From Streptomyces sp. LBL (GTDB lineage Bacteria > Actinomycetota > Actinomycetes > Streptomycetales > Streptomycetaceae), in contig NZ_JARXYX010000030.1 in the NCBI RefSeq assembly GCF_029893585.1, positions 1 to 64,000 of the forward strand: DNA of 64,000 nucleotides, read 5' to 3'. Below are positions 1 through 9,764 of this stretch, in pieces; the stretch's first letter is position 1, and each line of letters begins with the position of its first letter. The notes beneath the pieces were generated by a model. That model had not been told where the DNA came from, made no database searches, and worked only from the letters and a program-made list of their open reading frames with translations. The translations under genes were made by a program, and so were the position numbers.

Positions 1-1
1 C

Positions 2-226
2 TGCTCGACGAACGCGATCGAGAGCGTGAACGCCCGCATACGCAAGGCCGTCCGGGCCCGCGGCCACTTCCCCAACGAAGCCGCCGCCCTCAAGTGCGTC
101 TACATGGCGCTCATGTCGCTGGACCCGACAGGGAAGGGCCGCAAGCGGTGGACCATGCGCTGGAAGGCGCCCTTGAACGCCTTCCAGATCGCCTTCGAGG
201 GCCGCCTGACCCCGACCAACAACTGA
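2..226 (+). pseudogene. IS256/Mutator-family transposase, C-terminal fragment
   Basis: The reading frame is open from the window edge and ends at 226. It reads as the C-terminus of a Mutator-type (IS256) transposase: a TNAIESVNARIRKAVRARG stretch, then FPNEAAALKCVYMAL and a terminal WKAPLNAFQIAFEGRL, all typical of that family. The first part of the element lies outside the window, so it may be intact upstream; only the 3' end is seen. The bases after the stop probably include the IS right end, but no inverted repeat can be paired without the left end. Confidence 0.8.
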
Positions 227-401
227 CCACTCAACAACCAAGATCAGCCGTTAAGTTGACACACCGCGACGGCCCACTCCCTGCACGACTCCGCCCCTGG
301 AAACACACCGGCCAAGAACGATCACACACTCAAGATCTGCTGCTGTAGTACTTGTCCGGCAGATCATGTGACTGTCCCGCGCTGGCGTCGTTGCTGTGGA
401 C

Positions 402-880
402 ATGGGGCGGGGTGATCTGAGCGATGACGAGTGGGAACGGCTGCGGCCGTTCCTGCCGGTCAGCACGGGCATTGTGGCCGGTGGCGGGACCACCGGCAGG
501 TGATCGACAGGATTCTGCACCGGGTGCGGACCGGGGTGCAGTGGCGTGATCTGGCGGAACGGTTCGGGCCGTGAAGGACCGTGTACGAACGCCACTGGCT
601 GGGCCGCTCGCGCGGCGGGTTCACCAGCAAGCTCCACCTGAGCGCGGACGGCCACTGCCGCAGGGTTTCCCGCCCGTCCTGCAGGCGACGGGACCTGCGC
701 CGCTCGCCGTCCTCACCACAAAGACGGCGCACCACACCTTCCCCAGACCGGCGGTCCGCACCGGAGGGGGCCGGCCCGTTGTCGTCGGGTCCCTGGAGAG
801 AGCGGATCGGAGGTATGCCCATCTGAGGCATCGGCTGGGCCACCCAGCCCACACCCGACTGTTCTGGGAGAACATCTGAA
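402..880 (+). pseudogene. Degraded IS5-type DDE transposase remnant
   Basis: An ATG at 402 starts MGRGDLSDDEWERLRPFLP, the usual N-terminus of IS5-group transposases found in Streptomyces, but the frame stops within about 35 codons. The next frame continues with RQVIDRILHRVRTGVQWRDL and then, after another stop, RSRGGFTSKLHLSADGHCR. The order of these pieces fits one ancestral gene broken by at least two frame changes and a nonsense codon. The catalytic DDE core downstream is not recognisable. It marks the left border of the lectin operon as an IS-rich site. Confidence 0.7.
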
Positions 881-982
881 GCAATCCTGGACAGCGACAG
901 ACCCGACAGCCGCTCCCGCTCGCCCTGCGAAGAGAGGCCTGCCGCAGGGTCGTGAGCTGGGCCTTTCGGCAGGAGCTTCAGC

Positions 983-3900
983 ATGATTGCACCCGTTCAG
1001 GTGGGCAGCGCCGCCTCCCCGGTCGCGCCGTTCCGCAATCCCTTCCCGTACGACGGGAACGCGCCGGTGGGCACTGGGTTCTGTGAGGCGTTCTTCGTGG
1101 ACGCGACGGGGGTGGTGAAGTACCTGAGCTCCCACGCGGGCCGGTACTGGTCGGTGGAGGATCCACCCGGTGCGCCGTCGGAGGGGTGGCAGCTGGGGGG
1201 TGGTGACTCGGGGGGCATCGTCGCGGTGCTGAACCTGTGGGAACGGCCCGGTGGTATCTATCTGTTCTGGACCGATCCGTCCGGTTTCCTGGCGTCGTGC
1301 CGGCTGGACGAGAGCGGGCAGCTGGACACGCCGGTGCTCTTCAACGGCCAGAACGGCAACCCGAGCGCGCCGATCACCGGCAACCTGCAGGTCGCCTCCA
1401 CACAGGTCACGGCCACCGGTGGCCCCGGGCAGGAGTCACTGACCACTGTCGGCGGGACTGCGGTGGTCTACGGCACCCATGTCACCGACGGCAGCGACGA
1501 GCTGGTCGTCATGTTCTGGAACACCGAGCAGTGGACCGTCAACACCTACACGGGGATCGACGAAGGTTACGAGGAGCCGGTCCCGTTCGGGTCCCAACTG
1601 ACCAACAACGGTTTCACGATGGTGCCGTTCAACCCGAACGATTCCGAGAACATCAGCTGGTTCCTGTTCTGCAACCTCAGCTTTCAGAGGGACAACTCCA
1701 TGCTCGGGATGTTCTACGGGGTGTCGGGCCCCGACCCTGGCCCCACTGTGCAGATGATGAACGAGATCGACCCGCCTTCGGGCGCCATGCGGCAGGGCAC
1801 CGGGATCATCGCCGGGGTTTCCGTCATGGATCAGACCCTGAGCGTCAAGATCAGCTGCATGTACGTGGACAGCACGGGCAACCTGATGAGCTGGCTGGCC
1901 ATTGAGAACATCCCCGCGTATGCGGTGCCGGTGCCGGATCTCGACTGCCAGTCGGTGGCAGTGGGCAGCGTCGTGTCGGCAGCCTTCACCTCGCTGTACC
2001 TGGTCACCGGTGACCAGAATGCCTATGCGCTGCCCCAGGTGGGGCAGTGCTTCGACGGCCAGGTGCCGATGTTCGGCCTGCCCTCCCAGCTCCACGCCGC
2101 GGGCTCGGGCACCGACCTGCTCACGCTCGCCCCGGACAGGGTCATGTTCGACGCCCCGTGCGTCTTCGCGGTCGGCACCGACAGCACCCTGTGGCTGTAC
2201 GAGCCCAACGGTCAGAAAGGCACGTTCGACACCACGCTGTCCGCCTGGACAGGGCAGTGGGGCGCGACGCAGATCCAGACCGGGACGGTGACGGGGGCGC
2301 TGTCGACCGGCACGGCGATCCCGTCAGGTACCGGCCTCCAGTCGTCGGCGGGCTGGTACCTGCTCATGCAGACCAGCGGCAATCTCACGGTCAGCGACGG
2401 CCCGGACTCCGCAGTGGTGTGGGAGACCGGTACCACCGGCAACGGGGTCGACGCCGCATTCACCTCCGACGGCCACCTGGAGGTGTACGACGGTGCCGGC
2501 CTCCCCGTCTGGACCTCCGACACCTACGGCAAGCCCGCGGGCGACACGATGGCGTTTGACGACGGCGACAACTGGCTGCAACTGCTGAACTTCCAGGGCA
2601 AGCACCCCGTCTACCAGGCCATCCCCAGCCCCAACCCTGCGCCCACCGAGCTGGTGGGAGCCGAGAGCTCGTACGTCTCCGTCATGTCCTGCAACGGGTT
2701 CGTGCTGGCCCTGCAGGAGGACGGCAACCTCACCCTGTGCACGTACGACGGTGACCAAGTATGGGATAGCGGCACCGCGGGAGCCGGGAAGGACGCCATG
2801 TTCACCCAGAGCAGCGGTACCGAGGGTGGCAGTCTCGAGATCTACGGGTCCAATGGATCCACGATCTGGTCCTCCCACCGTTTCGGTGGCACCGCGGGCA
2901 CCCGGATCCAGCTCGCCCCGACAGGCCTGCAGATCCTCGACGCCGGTGACACCGTGGTCTTCCAGTCCCTGTCCAGCCCCTCCCCCGCCGGTACTCCCTT
3001 GCCGGTCGGTACGGTCATGTCCGCGGGCGGATTCGCCCTGGCTTTCCAGGCCGGCGGCGACCTCACCCTGTTCCTCCCGGACGGCACTGCGGTCTGGAGC
3101 ACCGACACCGCGGGTACCGGCGCGAGTGCCGCGTTCTCGGCCGAGGGCAACCTCGAGGTCTACGACACCTCCAGCACCGTGATCTGGTCATCCGCCGACT
3201 ACGGGGGCAGCGCGGGCGCCTGGTTGGAACTCACCTCCAACGGCCTGCAGATCCTGGACGCCTACGGCGCCGTGGTCTTCCAGTCCGTCCCCAGCCCCTG
3301 CCCGGCCGGCACCGCCTTCAGCCCCGGCACCGTCATGTTCGGCGACGGGAACGTCCTCGCCTTCGGGGACGACGGGAACCTCGCCCTCACCACCGGCTAC
3401 GGCGGGCCCGTCGGGTGGGAGACGGGCATCACGAACGCCGCCGTGAGCGGTGCGTTCACCGGCGACGGCGCCCTGGAGCTGTACAACAGCGCGGGCACCG
3501 CCATCTGGGCCTCCACCACCTGGGGCCGCCCTGGCACCCGTATGCAACTCGCCGCCGACGGCCTGCAGATCCTGGACGACAACGATGCCGTGGTCTTCCA
3601 GTCCCTCCCCGGCACGTGTCCGGCCGGGACCGTCCTGTCCGCGGGCACGGTCCTGTCCGTAGGCGGGTACGCGCTGGCCCTGCAGACCACCGGAGCCGAG
3701 GCCGGGAACCTCACCCTCACCCAGGGGCTGGGCGGCAGGGTGCTGTGGGACTCCGGCACCACCGGCAAGGGAGTCGACGCCGCATTCACCGCCAAGGGAT
3801 TCCTCGAGGTCTACGACAGCACCAGCAACACCGTCTGGTCCTCCACCGACTGGACCGCCGACCAAGGGGGCACCCCGGGCGCCCAGTTGCAGCTCGCCGC

Positions 3901-4606
3901 CACCGGTGTGCAGATCCTCGATGCCCACAGCGCCGTGATCTTCCAGGCCGTTCCCAGCCCCTGCCCGGCCGGTACCGCCCTGCCCGTGGGGGCGGTCATG
4001 TCCCTCGGCGGGTACACCCTCGCCTTCGACGCGGGGGACCTGTACCTCAGCCGCGCCGGCGGCGCCGCGCTGTGGTCCACCGGCGTCGGACAGCTCGCCC
4101 AGGTCAGCAGCGTCTGCTTCGACTCGACCGGCAACCTGACCCTCCTGGACGCGAACGGCGCCCAGCTCTGGGTCACCGGCACCAACGGCAACTCCGTCAA
4201 CGCCTGCGGAGCCACCCTGGCCCTCGCGGGCGGCGCCGCCGTGATCGCCGACGCCGTCGCCAACCAGCTGTGGACCAGCGCCCCGATGCCCTCGACCGTT
4301 CCGGGCGGCACGTACTTCTCGAACGGATCGAAGATGGTCACCGAGCAGCAGGGCCGGCGATTCACCTTCGAGGAGAACGGCTTCCAGCTCTGGAGCTGGG
4401 AGGGGCCGGGCTGGTCTTCCCCCTCCGCACCCGAGGGACCCGCCTTCGGCGTGTTCCAGAGCGACGGCAACCTCGTGGTCTACAGCGCGAACGGCACGGT
4501 CTTCTGGACTTCGGAAACCTCTGCCTCAGCAGCCATTCTCAACCTCACTGACGGCGCCGTGTCCATCATCGGCCCCAGTGGCACACCGATCTGGTCGCAC
4601 TCCTGA
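983..4606 (+). CDS. Large bulb-type (mannose-binding) lectin repeat protein
   Basis: A 1207-residue protein. The start is supported by AGGAG nine bases upstream. Residues 1 to about 435 form a beta-rich, Trp/Gly-rich domain that may be a propeller (inference). From about residue 440 to the end there are six or seven tandem units of about 105-118 residues. Each has the form of a bulb-lectin (B_lectin) domain: GTVMSxGGxxLAFQ, then DGNLTL, then a W-x-TGT segment, then LEVYD and VVFQS, with PSPCPAGT linkers. The last unit carries QSDGNLVVY, a good match to the mannose-site motif QxDxNxVxY; other units keep only part of it. No signal peptide or membrane anchor is visible. It lies 104 bp or more upstream of a second giant gene in the same direction and they probably form an operon. 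Function is unknown; carbohydrate binding is the likely biochemical activity. Confidence 0.8.
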   Translation: MIAPVQVGSAASPVAPFRNPFPYDGNAPVGTGFCEAFFVDATGVVKYLSSHAGRYWSVEDPPGAPSEGWQLGGGDSGGIVAVLNLWERPGGIYLFWTDPSGFLASCRLDESGQLDTPVLFNGQNGNPSAPITGNLQVASTQVTATGGPGQESLTTVGGTAVVYGTHVTDGSDELVVMFWNTEQWTVNTYTGIDEGYEEPVPFGSQLTNNGFTMVPFNPNDSENISWFLFCNLSFQRDNSMLGMFYGVSGPDPGPTVQMMNEIDPPSGAMRQGTGIIAGVSVMDQTLSVKISCMYVDSTGNLMSWLAIENIPAYAVPVPDLDCQSVAVGSVVSAAFTSLYLVTGDQNAYALPQVGQCFDGQVPMFGLPSQLHAAGSGTDLLTLAPDRVMFDAPCVFAVGTDSTLWLYEPNGQKGTFDTTLSAWTGQWGATQIQTGTVTGALSTGTAIPSGTGLQSSAGWYLLMQTSGNLTVSDGPDSAVVWETGTTGNGVDAAFTSDGHLEVYDGAGLPVWTSDTYGKPAGDTMAFDDGDNWLQLLNFQGKHPVYQAIPSPNPAPTELVGAESSYVSVMSCNGFVLALQEDGNLTLCTYDGDQVWDSGTAGAGKDAMFTQSSGTEGGSLEIYGSNGSTIWSSHRFGGTAGTRIQLAPTGLQILDAGDTVVFQSLSSPSPAGTPLPVGTVMSAGGFALAFQAGGDLTLFLPDGTAVWSTDTAGTGASAAFSAEGNLEVYDTSSTVIWSSADYGGSAGAWLELTSNGLQILDAYGAVVFQSVPSPCPAGTAFSPGTVMFGDGNVLAFGDDGNLALTTGYGGPVGWETGITNAAVSGAFTGDGALELYNSAGTAIWASTTWGRPGTRMQLAADGLQILDDNDAVVFQSLPGTCPAGTVLSAGTVLSVGGYALALQTTGAEAGNLTLTQGLGGRVLWDSGTTGKGVDAAFTAKGFLEVYDSTSNTVWSSTDWTADQGGTPGAQLQLAATGVQILDAHSAVIFQAVPSPCPAGTALPVGAVMSLGGYTLAFDAGDLYLSRAGGAALWSTGVGQLAQVSSVCFDSTGNLTLLDANGAQLWVTGTNGNSVNACGATLALAGGAAVIADAVANQLWTSAPMPSTVPGGTYFSNGSKMVTEQQGRRFTFEENGFQLWSWEGPGWSSPSAPEGPAFGVFQSDGNLVVYSANGTVFWTSETSASAAILNLTDGAVSIIGPSGTPIWSHS

Positions 4607-4740
4607 GTCCCGGCCCGGGCTACCACCGCGTCCTGCGAAGCCCTCCCGGAGCGTCCCGCGCTCCGGTTGCCCGGGCGGCACCACCACCCCTCGTCAGTAC
4701 CTGAACGGGCATGCGAGCCAAGGGAAATGAGAGACCGGAC

Positions 4741-7700
4741 ATGAGCACTGCCGCCTACCAGCCGACCGGTGCGTTCACCGCCACCGCCCACAGCGACCTG
4801 TGCCAGGACTGGGTCAACACCGACAACATCATCGTCAGCCTGCCGGCGAACAACCCTCAGCAGACCATGTCGCAACCTCAGGCCGCGGCGTTCTGCAACC
4901 CCAACAACCGCTTCTTCGCGGGGGCCGCCGAGGCCTTCGTCATCACCGACACGACCGCCGACGGCAAGTCCGACGGCAAGTCCGACGGCACCGTCCAACT
5001 GCAGTACCTGGCACAGGACCCCACCTCCGTGAAGGGCTGGACCCTCACCCCGCTCACCCCTCCCGCCGATGCCACGGGCACCCCCTTCGCGGTGGTCGCG
5101 TTCATGCAGGGCGAGACCCCGCACTTCGTCTGTGTTCTGGACGACAACGGCTATTACCACTGGTGGCACGGCTGGCAGAACAGCGACCTCACCTTCGACG
5201 GCACCTTCACGACCTGGATGGCCAATGGGGTCGACCAGGCATGGAACTACGCCGGCCTGAGCGTGTGCTACTACCTGCCCGAGTTCCAGGTCAGCGGCCC
5301 CGACCCGGCTGCGATGGTGTCCATGGTCTGCAGCTTCGGCGACCTTCAGGCCGTGTGCACCATGAACTGGGACGGCAGCGACTGGCAGTCGAACACGACG
5401 CTGCTGCCCACCGGTGACACGGTGGGCCCGGGGGCCGTCCTGCTTCCGTTCGGCCACGCCAATTTCGCGCTCGTCGCCACTCAGGGCGGGGCGTTCCAGT
5501 CGTACTGGTCAGTTGTCGGGGATCCGCTCCAGGCGGAGGACTTCTATCGCCCCTCCGAGACCCTCCCCCCGATCACCGAACCGTCGTATGCCTGCGGGAT
5601 GGTGTGGACAGGCTCCGTCTACGGCTTCCGGCCCGTCTACCTCGACACGAACGGCATCCCGTTCCTGTATGACCAGGTGTACGGGAGCATGATCCTGCCC
5701 GTGAACGCGCCCGGCGACATCGAGCTGGCGCAGGCCGTCACCAGCACCACCAGCGGGCAGCCCCTGACGACGGTGTACTTCGCCGACGAGGACGAGAACC
5801 TGTCCGTCCTCAACCAGACCGGCTTCTACCGGAACAGCGCCAACCCGAACGCCTGCACCGCCCAGTGGGCAGCCAGCATCCCGATCGCCACCGGCGACAG
5901 CGAGACCCAGAGCGAGGGTGTGTCCGCGCTCTACCCGTCCTACTACCCCCTGGACCCGCCCACCCTGTTCACCGCCAACGCCATCGGCGAACTCCGGCTG
6001 CACCAGCTCAACACCAACTCCACCACCGGTAGCTCCGGCTGGCTCTGCCACACCCCCGCCCTGAACCAGAAGCTCTCCTACGAGACCACCAACTACCGCA
6101 CCCAGGTCACGTTCATCGACTCCCAGAACGTGCCCGTCGCGTACTACCCGTTGAAGCTGACCGCGCCCTTGCCCACCGGCGTCGTCCTGGCCGACGGCAC
6201 CCTCCAGATCGTCGGCCCGGAGGCCGGCCAGGACGCCACCGTCACCACCGACGCCGGTGGCACTGTCACCCTGATCATCGCGGCCTCCGACTTCTCCCCG
6301 CCCACCGTGGTCCTCACCGACCCGGCCGCCGTCACCGTTCCGCCCTCCGGCCTGCAGGGCGAGCTTGAGATCAACCCCGGCGGACCCGTTCAGGCCTACC
6401 TCGCCGGCGGCCCGACCGGCATGCAGAACGCCGGCGTCAACGCCAATGGCACCCTCAACTACCTCAGCCCGCAGTACGGGACCTTCAACACCAACGTCAC
6501 CGGCCAGGCCGACCTGTTCCCCGGCTGCTCCGGCTCCACCCCCACCATGAGCCCCCAGGACGCCGTCACCGCCGTCAACAACACCATGGCCGTGGGCGTC
6601 GAGAAGGCCGGCGGTACCCCCGGCCCCCGCTCCTGCGCCGGCTTCATCATCAACTGCAACGGCCGCGTCCCCGGCCGCCCCTCCTACCAGGAGTTCGCCA
6701 CCCGCGAAGAACTCCATGCCGAGCTCGCCCACCACCGCCAGTACCTCCCGGGCGGCTTCATCAGCGACATCAAGGACTTCTTCACCGACGTCTGGGAGGC
6801 CATCAAGAAGGGCGTCGCCAAGGTCGACCACTTCGTCGCCGACCTCGAAGCGGGCATCGTCTCCTTCGGCATCCTCATCAAGGACAAGTTCATCCAGCTC
6901 GGCGACTACATCATCGAAGGCATCGAAGACGCCTGCAACGCCGTCATGGCCGTCTTCTCCGCCATCGAGGCCTTCATCAAGGACGTCATCGACTTCCTCA
7001 AGGCATGCTTCGACGCCACCAACATTCTCGCCACCCAGAAGGCACTCGCCGACGGCCTGGAGAAGACCATCCAGGCGGGCCAGCAGGCCGTCAGTAACGC
7101 CATCACCCAGATCGGCCCGAACTCGAAGCTGTTCCACGACCTGATCGACGACCTCAACAGCCGGATCACCTCCGCCGCCCACGCGATCGGCCCGAACGCG
7201 AGCGCCGCCAGTACACCGAACTGGCAGAACCCCGGCACCCAGGCCCAGCACACCAGCCCCATCCAGCAGACCGACTCCGGTGGCTCGCCCGTCTCCACCG
7301 CCGACCTGACCAGCAGCCCCCACGTCCACTACCTCACCTCCCAGACCTTCGCCGCCGCCACCCCGCCACCTACGAGCAGCAATTCCGGCACCCGGACCGC
7401 GCCGAGGCCTCCGGAGGTGACGGCAGCCACGCCCGGCGCGGGCGGCATGTTCAGCGCGCTCATCGAGGACTTCGTCCGACGGGTCGGATCGGAGCCCGCC
7501 GCCGCAGACGACGATGACGACCCCTTGTGGGACTTCTGCCGCTCGCTGGCCCAGCCGCCCATCTCGACGTACGTGCTCGCCTTCGGCAACGACCTGGACA
7601 AGCTCGCCGAATGGATCCTCGGCGAGATCGACCCCTCCGCGCCGGCCTCCTGGTCGGACATCAACATCCAGGCACTGCTGCTGAAGATCGTCGAGGACGG

Positions 7701-8805
7701 CCTCGACTCCCTGCTCGCGCTGCTCGACGCGATCGTCATCGCCTTCCTCGAGGTGATCCAGGACGCCCTGGGCATGCTCCTGGACGTACTGCAGCAGGAC
7801 ATGGGCGGGTTGCTGGCCGTCCCGATCCAACTGGTCTGGGACCTGTTCAACCTGATCGCCGGAACCGGCGACGACAGTCCCGTCAGCCTCGAAACGGCTC
7901 TCACCCTGCTGGCGGCCGTCCCCGCCAACATCGTCGCCACCATCGTCAACGGCGGGGCCACCAGCATCACCTGGCCCCCCGACTTCAGCGACAGACCCCG
8001 CCCCGGTGTCCCCGGCCCCGAGATCAACCCCTCAGGCTGGGCGGTCTACTGCGCCATCGGCATGATCAGCGAATTCGTCGCGGGCATCGCCTTCTTCGCC
8101 CAGGACGCGACCGCGTCACCGTGGGAGATGAAAGGGACCGCCGACGACAAGCTGTACTGGGATCAGGTGGGCAAGGGAATCTACGGAGTCGGGGTGGTCG
8201 CCAGCACGATCTCGTACGGCCTGAGCTTCCCCCTGAACGACATCACCACCTGGCCGGTGATCGACTGGTTTGCGGGGGCCGGCATCGCCGACGCAACGAT
8301 GATCTTCTGGGAACTGACCAAGTGGCAGGAGATGAACACGTTCATGGCGTCCAGTACGCGGCCCACCCAACAGCAGCAGGACACGGCCTTCGCGCTGTCG
8401 CTGATCTCCGTCTGCCTCGGTCTCACGTCCCTGGGCGTCGGCGTCGCCTGCAGCGTCGAGGAAGAGAAGGGCCACCACTGGGACGCCAACCACATCATGT
8501 CCCTCGTCAGTTCGATCATCACCCCGTTCTCCAACATCGCCGCACCGTTCGGCACCCAGTTCGTCCAGAACAAATGCGACCCCTGGGTGAAGGTCGTGCC
8601 GTGCGTCGCCGACCTCATCAGCTACGGCGGCGGCGGCCTCCTCAACCTGCTCGTCAACCTGGGAGTCGGCAAGGAAGTAGCAGCGGCCCGCACGGTGGCC
8701 CCGGGCGGCGGAGAATCGGTTCGTGTCGGGGCTGAACACGGGACGGACGGACCAGTTCAAGATCAAGCCCCTCAGCCCCGGTGTGATCGCGCTGTCAGTC
8801 CATGA
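4741..8805 (+). CDS. Giant protein with propeller-like N-terminus and amphipathic helices, unknown function
   Basis: About 1354 residues if translation starts at the ATG at 4741; an in-frame ATG at 4711 is also possible. Residues 1 to about 550 are beta-rich and share a short segment with the upstream lectin protein (VSGPDP followed by a Met-Val/Met-rich strand), so the two N-terminal domains may be related. Residues about 670-760 are long amphipathic helices (SDIKDFFTDVWEAIKKG onward). A Thr/Pro/Ser linker follows, then more helices around 990-1040, and hydrophobic stretches near 1100-1120 and 1215-1240 that could enter membranes. The last 40 or so residues are unlike the rest and may come from read-through into foreign sequence, so the C-terminus could be truncated. 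No catalytic motif or classical signal peptide is recognised. A pore-forming or surface-associated role is only a guess. Confidence 0.7.
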   Translation: MSTAAYQPTGAFTATAHSDLCQDWVNTDNIIVSLPANNPQQTMSQPQAAAFCNPNNRFFAGAAEAFVITDTTADGKSDGKSDGTVQLQYLAQDPTSVKGWTLTPLTPPADATGTPFAVVAFMQGETPHFVCVLDDNGYYHWWHGWQNSDLTFDGTFTTWMANGVDQAWNYAGLSVCYYLPEFQVSGPDPAAMVSMVCSFGDLQAVCTMNWDGSDWQSNTTLLPTGDTVGPGAVLLPFGHANFALVATQGGAFQSYWSVVGDPLQAEDFYRPSETLPPITEPSYACGMVWTGSVYGFRPVYLDTNGIPFLYDQVYGSMILPVNAPGDIELAQAVTSTTSGQPLTTVYFADEDENLSVLNQTGFYRNSANPNACTAQWAASIPIATGDSETQSEGVSALYPSYYPLDPPTLFTANAIGELRLHQLNTNSTTGSSGWLCHTPALNQKLSYETTNYRTQVTFIDSQNVPVAYYPLKLTAPLPTGVVLADGTLQIVGPEAGQDATVTTDAGGTVTLIIAASDFSPPTVVLTDPAAVTVPPSGLQGELEINPGGPVQAYLAGGPTGMQNAGVNANGTLNYLSPQYGTFNTNVTGQADLFPGCSGSTPTMSPQDAVTAVNNTMAVGVEKAGGTPGPRSCAGFIINCNGRVPGRPSYQEFATREELHAELAHHRQYLPGGFISDIKDFFTDVWEAIKKGVAKVDHFVADLEAGIVSFGILIKDKFIQLGDYIIEGIEDACNAVMAVFSAIEAFIKDVIDFLKACFDATNILATQKALADGLEKTIQAGQQAVSNAITQIGPNSKLFHDLIDDLNSRITSAAHAIGPNASAASTPNWQNPGTQAQHTSPIQQTDSGGSPVSTADLTSSPHVHYLTSQTFAAATPPPTSSNSGTRTAPRPPEVTAATPGAGGMFSALIEDFVRRVGSEPAAADDDDDPLWDFCRSLAQPPISTYVLAFGNDLDKLAEWILGEIDPSAPASWSDINIQALLLKIVEDGLDSLLALLDAIVIAFLEVIQDALGMLLDVLQQDMGGLLAVPIQLVWDLFNLIAGTGDDSPVSLETALTLLAAVPANIVATIVNGGATSITWPPDFSDRPRPGVPGPEINPSGWAVYCAIGMISEFVAGIAFFAQDATASPWEMKGTADDKLYWDQVGKGIYGVGVVASTISYGLSFPLNDITTWPVIDWFAGAGIADATMIFWELTKWQEMNTFMASSTRPTQQQQDTAFALSLISVCLGLTSLGVGVACSVEEEKGHHWDANHIMSLVSSIITPFSNIAAPFGTQFVQNKCDPWVKVVPCVADLISYGGGGLLNLLVNLGVGKEVAAARTVAPGGGESVRVGAEHGTDGPVQDQAPQPRCDRAVSP

Positions 8806-8829
8806 CGGCCCGTCGTCGCAGGTGACGGT

Positions 8830-9215
8830 CGGCTTGCCTCTCTTCCCGAGGACCGGCCGGATCGACGACCAGTTCGGCAAGGTGCTGGGTGTTTGCGGGA
8901 GATCCAACTGGTCGAGGAGGGCCAGCGCGGCAGCCGGTTCCAGGCCGCCGTAGATGTCGTGGAAACTCGCCCGAAGACCCCGGAAGACGGCTGAATGCAG
9001 GGCGGGAAGCCGAGCGGCGGTGCGGTTCGCCGACTCCTTCACCGTCCAGCGCACCGGGCCCCGAACACTCAAGAACCAGACGGGCTCGGCGGAGTAGGGC
9101 TTCCGATGGCTTGGCCACCACTCGGTCGATGTCGTTACCGAGGACCTCGGCGAGGGCCATCGCGGAAGTGGTCTGGTCCTCGAACCAATCCACCCACAGC
9201 GAGTAGGTGAAGGCC
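8830..9215 (-). pseudogene. Broken gene remnant of unknown family
   Basis: On the minus strand an open frame begins near 9215 (YSLWVDWFEDQTTSAMALAE, then NDIDRVVAKPSEALLR). After a frame change near 9095 it continues as EPVWFLSVRGPVRWTVKES, then HDIYGGLEPAAALALLDQL and down to KRGKP. Both pieces have GC-rich third positions and protein-like composition, which suggests one gene broken by a frameshift. The family is not recognised. It overlaps the 3' end region of the preceding giant gene's neighbourhood and points to rearrangement here. Confidence 0.4.
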
Positions 9216-9396
9216 TCAACTACGGCTCCACCGCGACAAACTCCCCATCGACGACGTCATCCTCGTCGTCTACTACCCCGACAAAGACAGCGACAGCGAC
9301 GAGAAGCTGCAACTTCTCGCCGCACTCTCACAGACCGAACCGACCGACGCAGCGCACGGCAGGCCAGCAGACACCCCGCACCCGAAGACCCCCTGA
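9213..9396 (+). pseudogene. Short coding remnant, unknown
   Basis: A frame without a convincing start reads LHRDKLPIDDVILVVYYPD followed by an Asp/Ser-rich stretch and DEKLQLLAALSQ, and stops at 9396. Codon use fits Streptomyces coding DNA. It looks like the 3' end of a gene whose beginning has been lost. Family not recognised. Confidence 0.35.
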
Positions 9397-9600
9397 CGAA
9401 CACCGGACGTCCGGAGGTACAGCCGGACGGCCGCGCCACGATTTCCGCCATCCGCGGACCACCGTCGAACGCGGGCGGAGCGCGACCGTGATCGCGACCG
9501 GCTTCTACACGTTCACTCTGGAGCACGCCGAAGGCGAGTGGCGTATCGCCAAGGTGTTCGTCGGTCTGGACAACGCCGCGTGAATCTCAGCGACTACTGA
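9397..9600 (+). other. Possible SnoaL/ketosteroid-isomerase-like remnant
   Basis: Two short stretches in different frames resemble the end of a SnoaL-like polypeptide: ATGFYTFTLEHAEGEW around 9490-9540, and RIAKVFVGLDNAA ending at a TGA at 9581. A one-base shift within the run of Gs near 9540 would join them. No full gene is present. The match is by eye and weak. Confidence 0.3.
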
Positions 9601-9764
9601 GGTATCGGTTCAGGGCGACTGTGACGCTGGTGGGTTTATCCCAGTGCCATGCGGTATCCCGATGGGGATGACCTGACCGCGAAGCAGCCTCTCACAAACG
9701 GCCAATTGCCGGAGCAAGATCGCGAAGGAGGCGGCCAATCGCCCCCGGCCCCCAATCCGGTCGC

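Noticed and set aside
5509..7830. Very long minus-strand open frame (773 codons) inside the giant gene
   Set aside because: Gly/Val/Asp-rich antisense shadow caused by high GC; the plus strand has real protein features and codon use.
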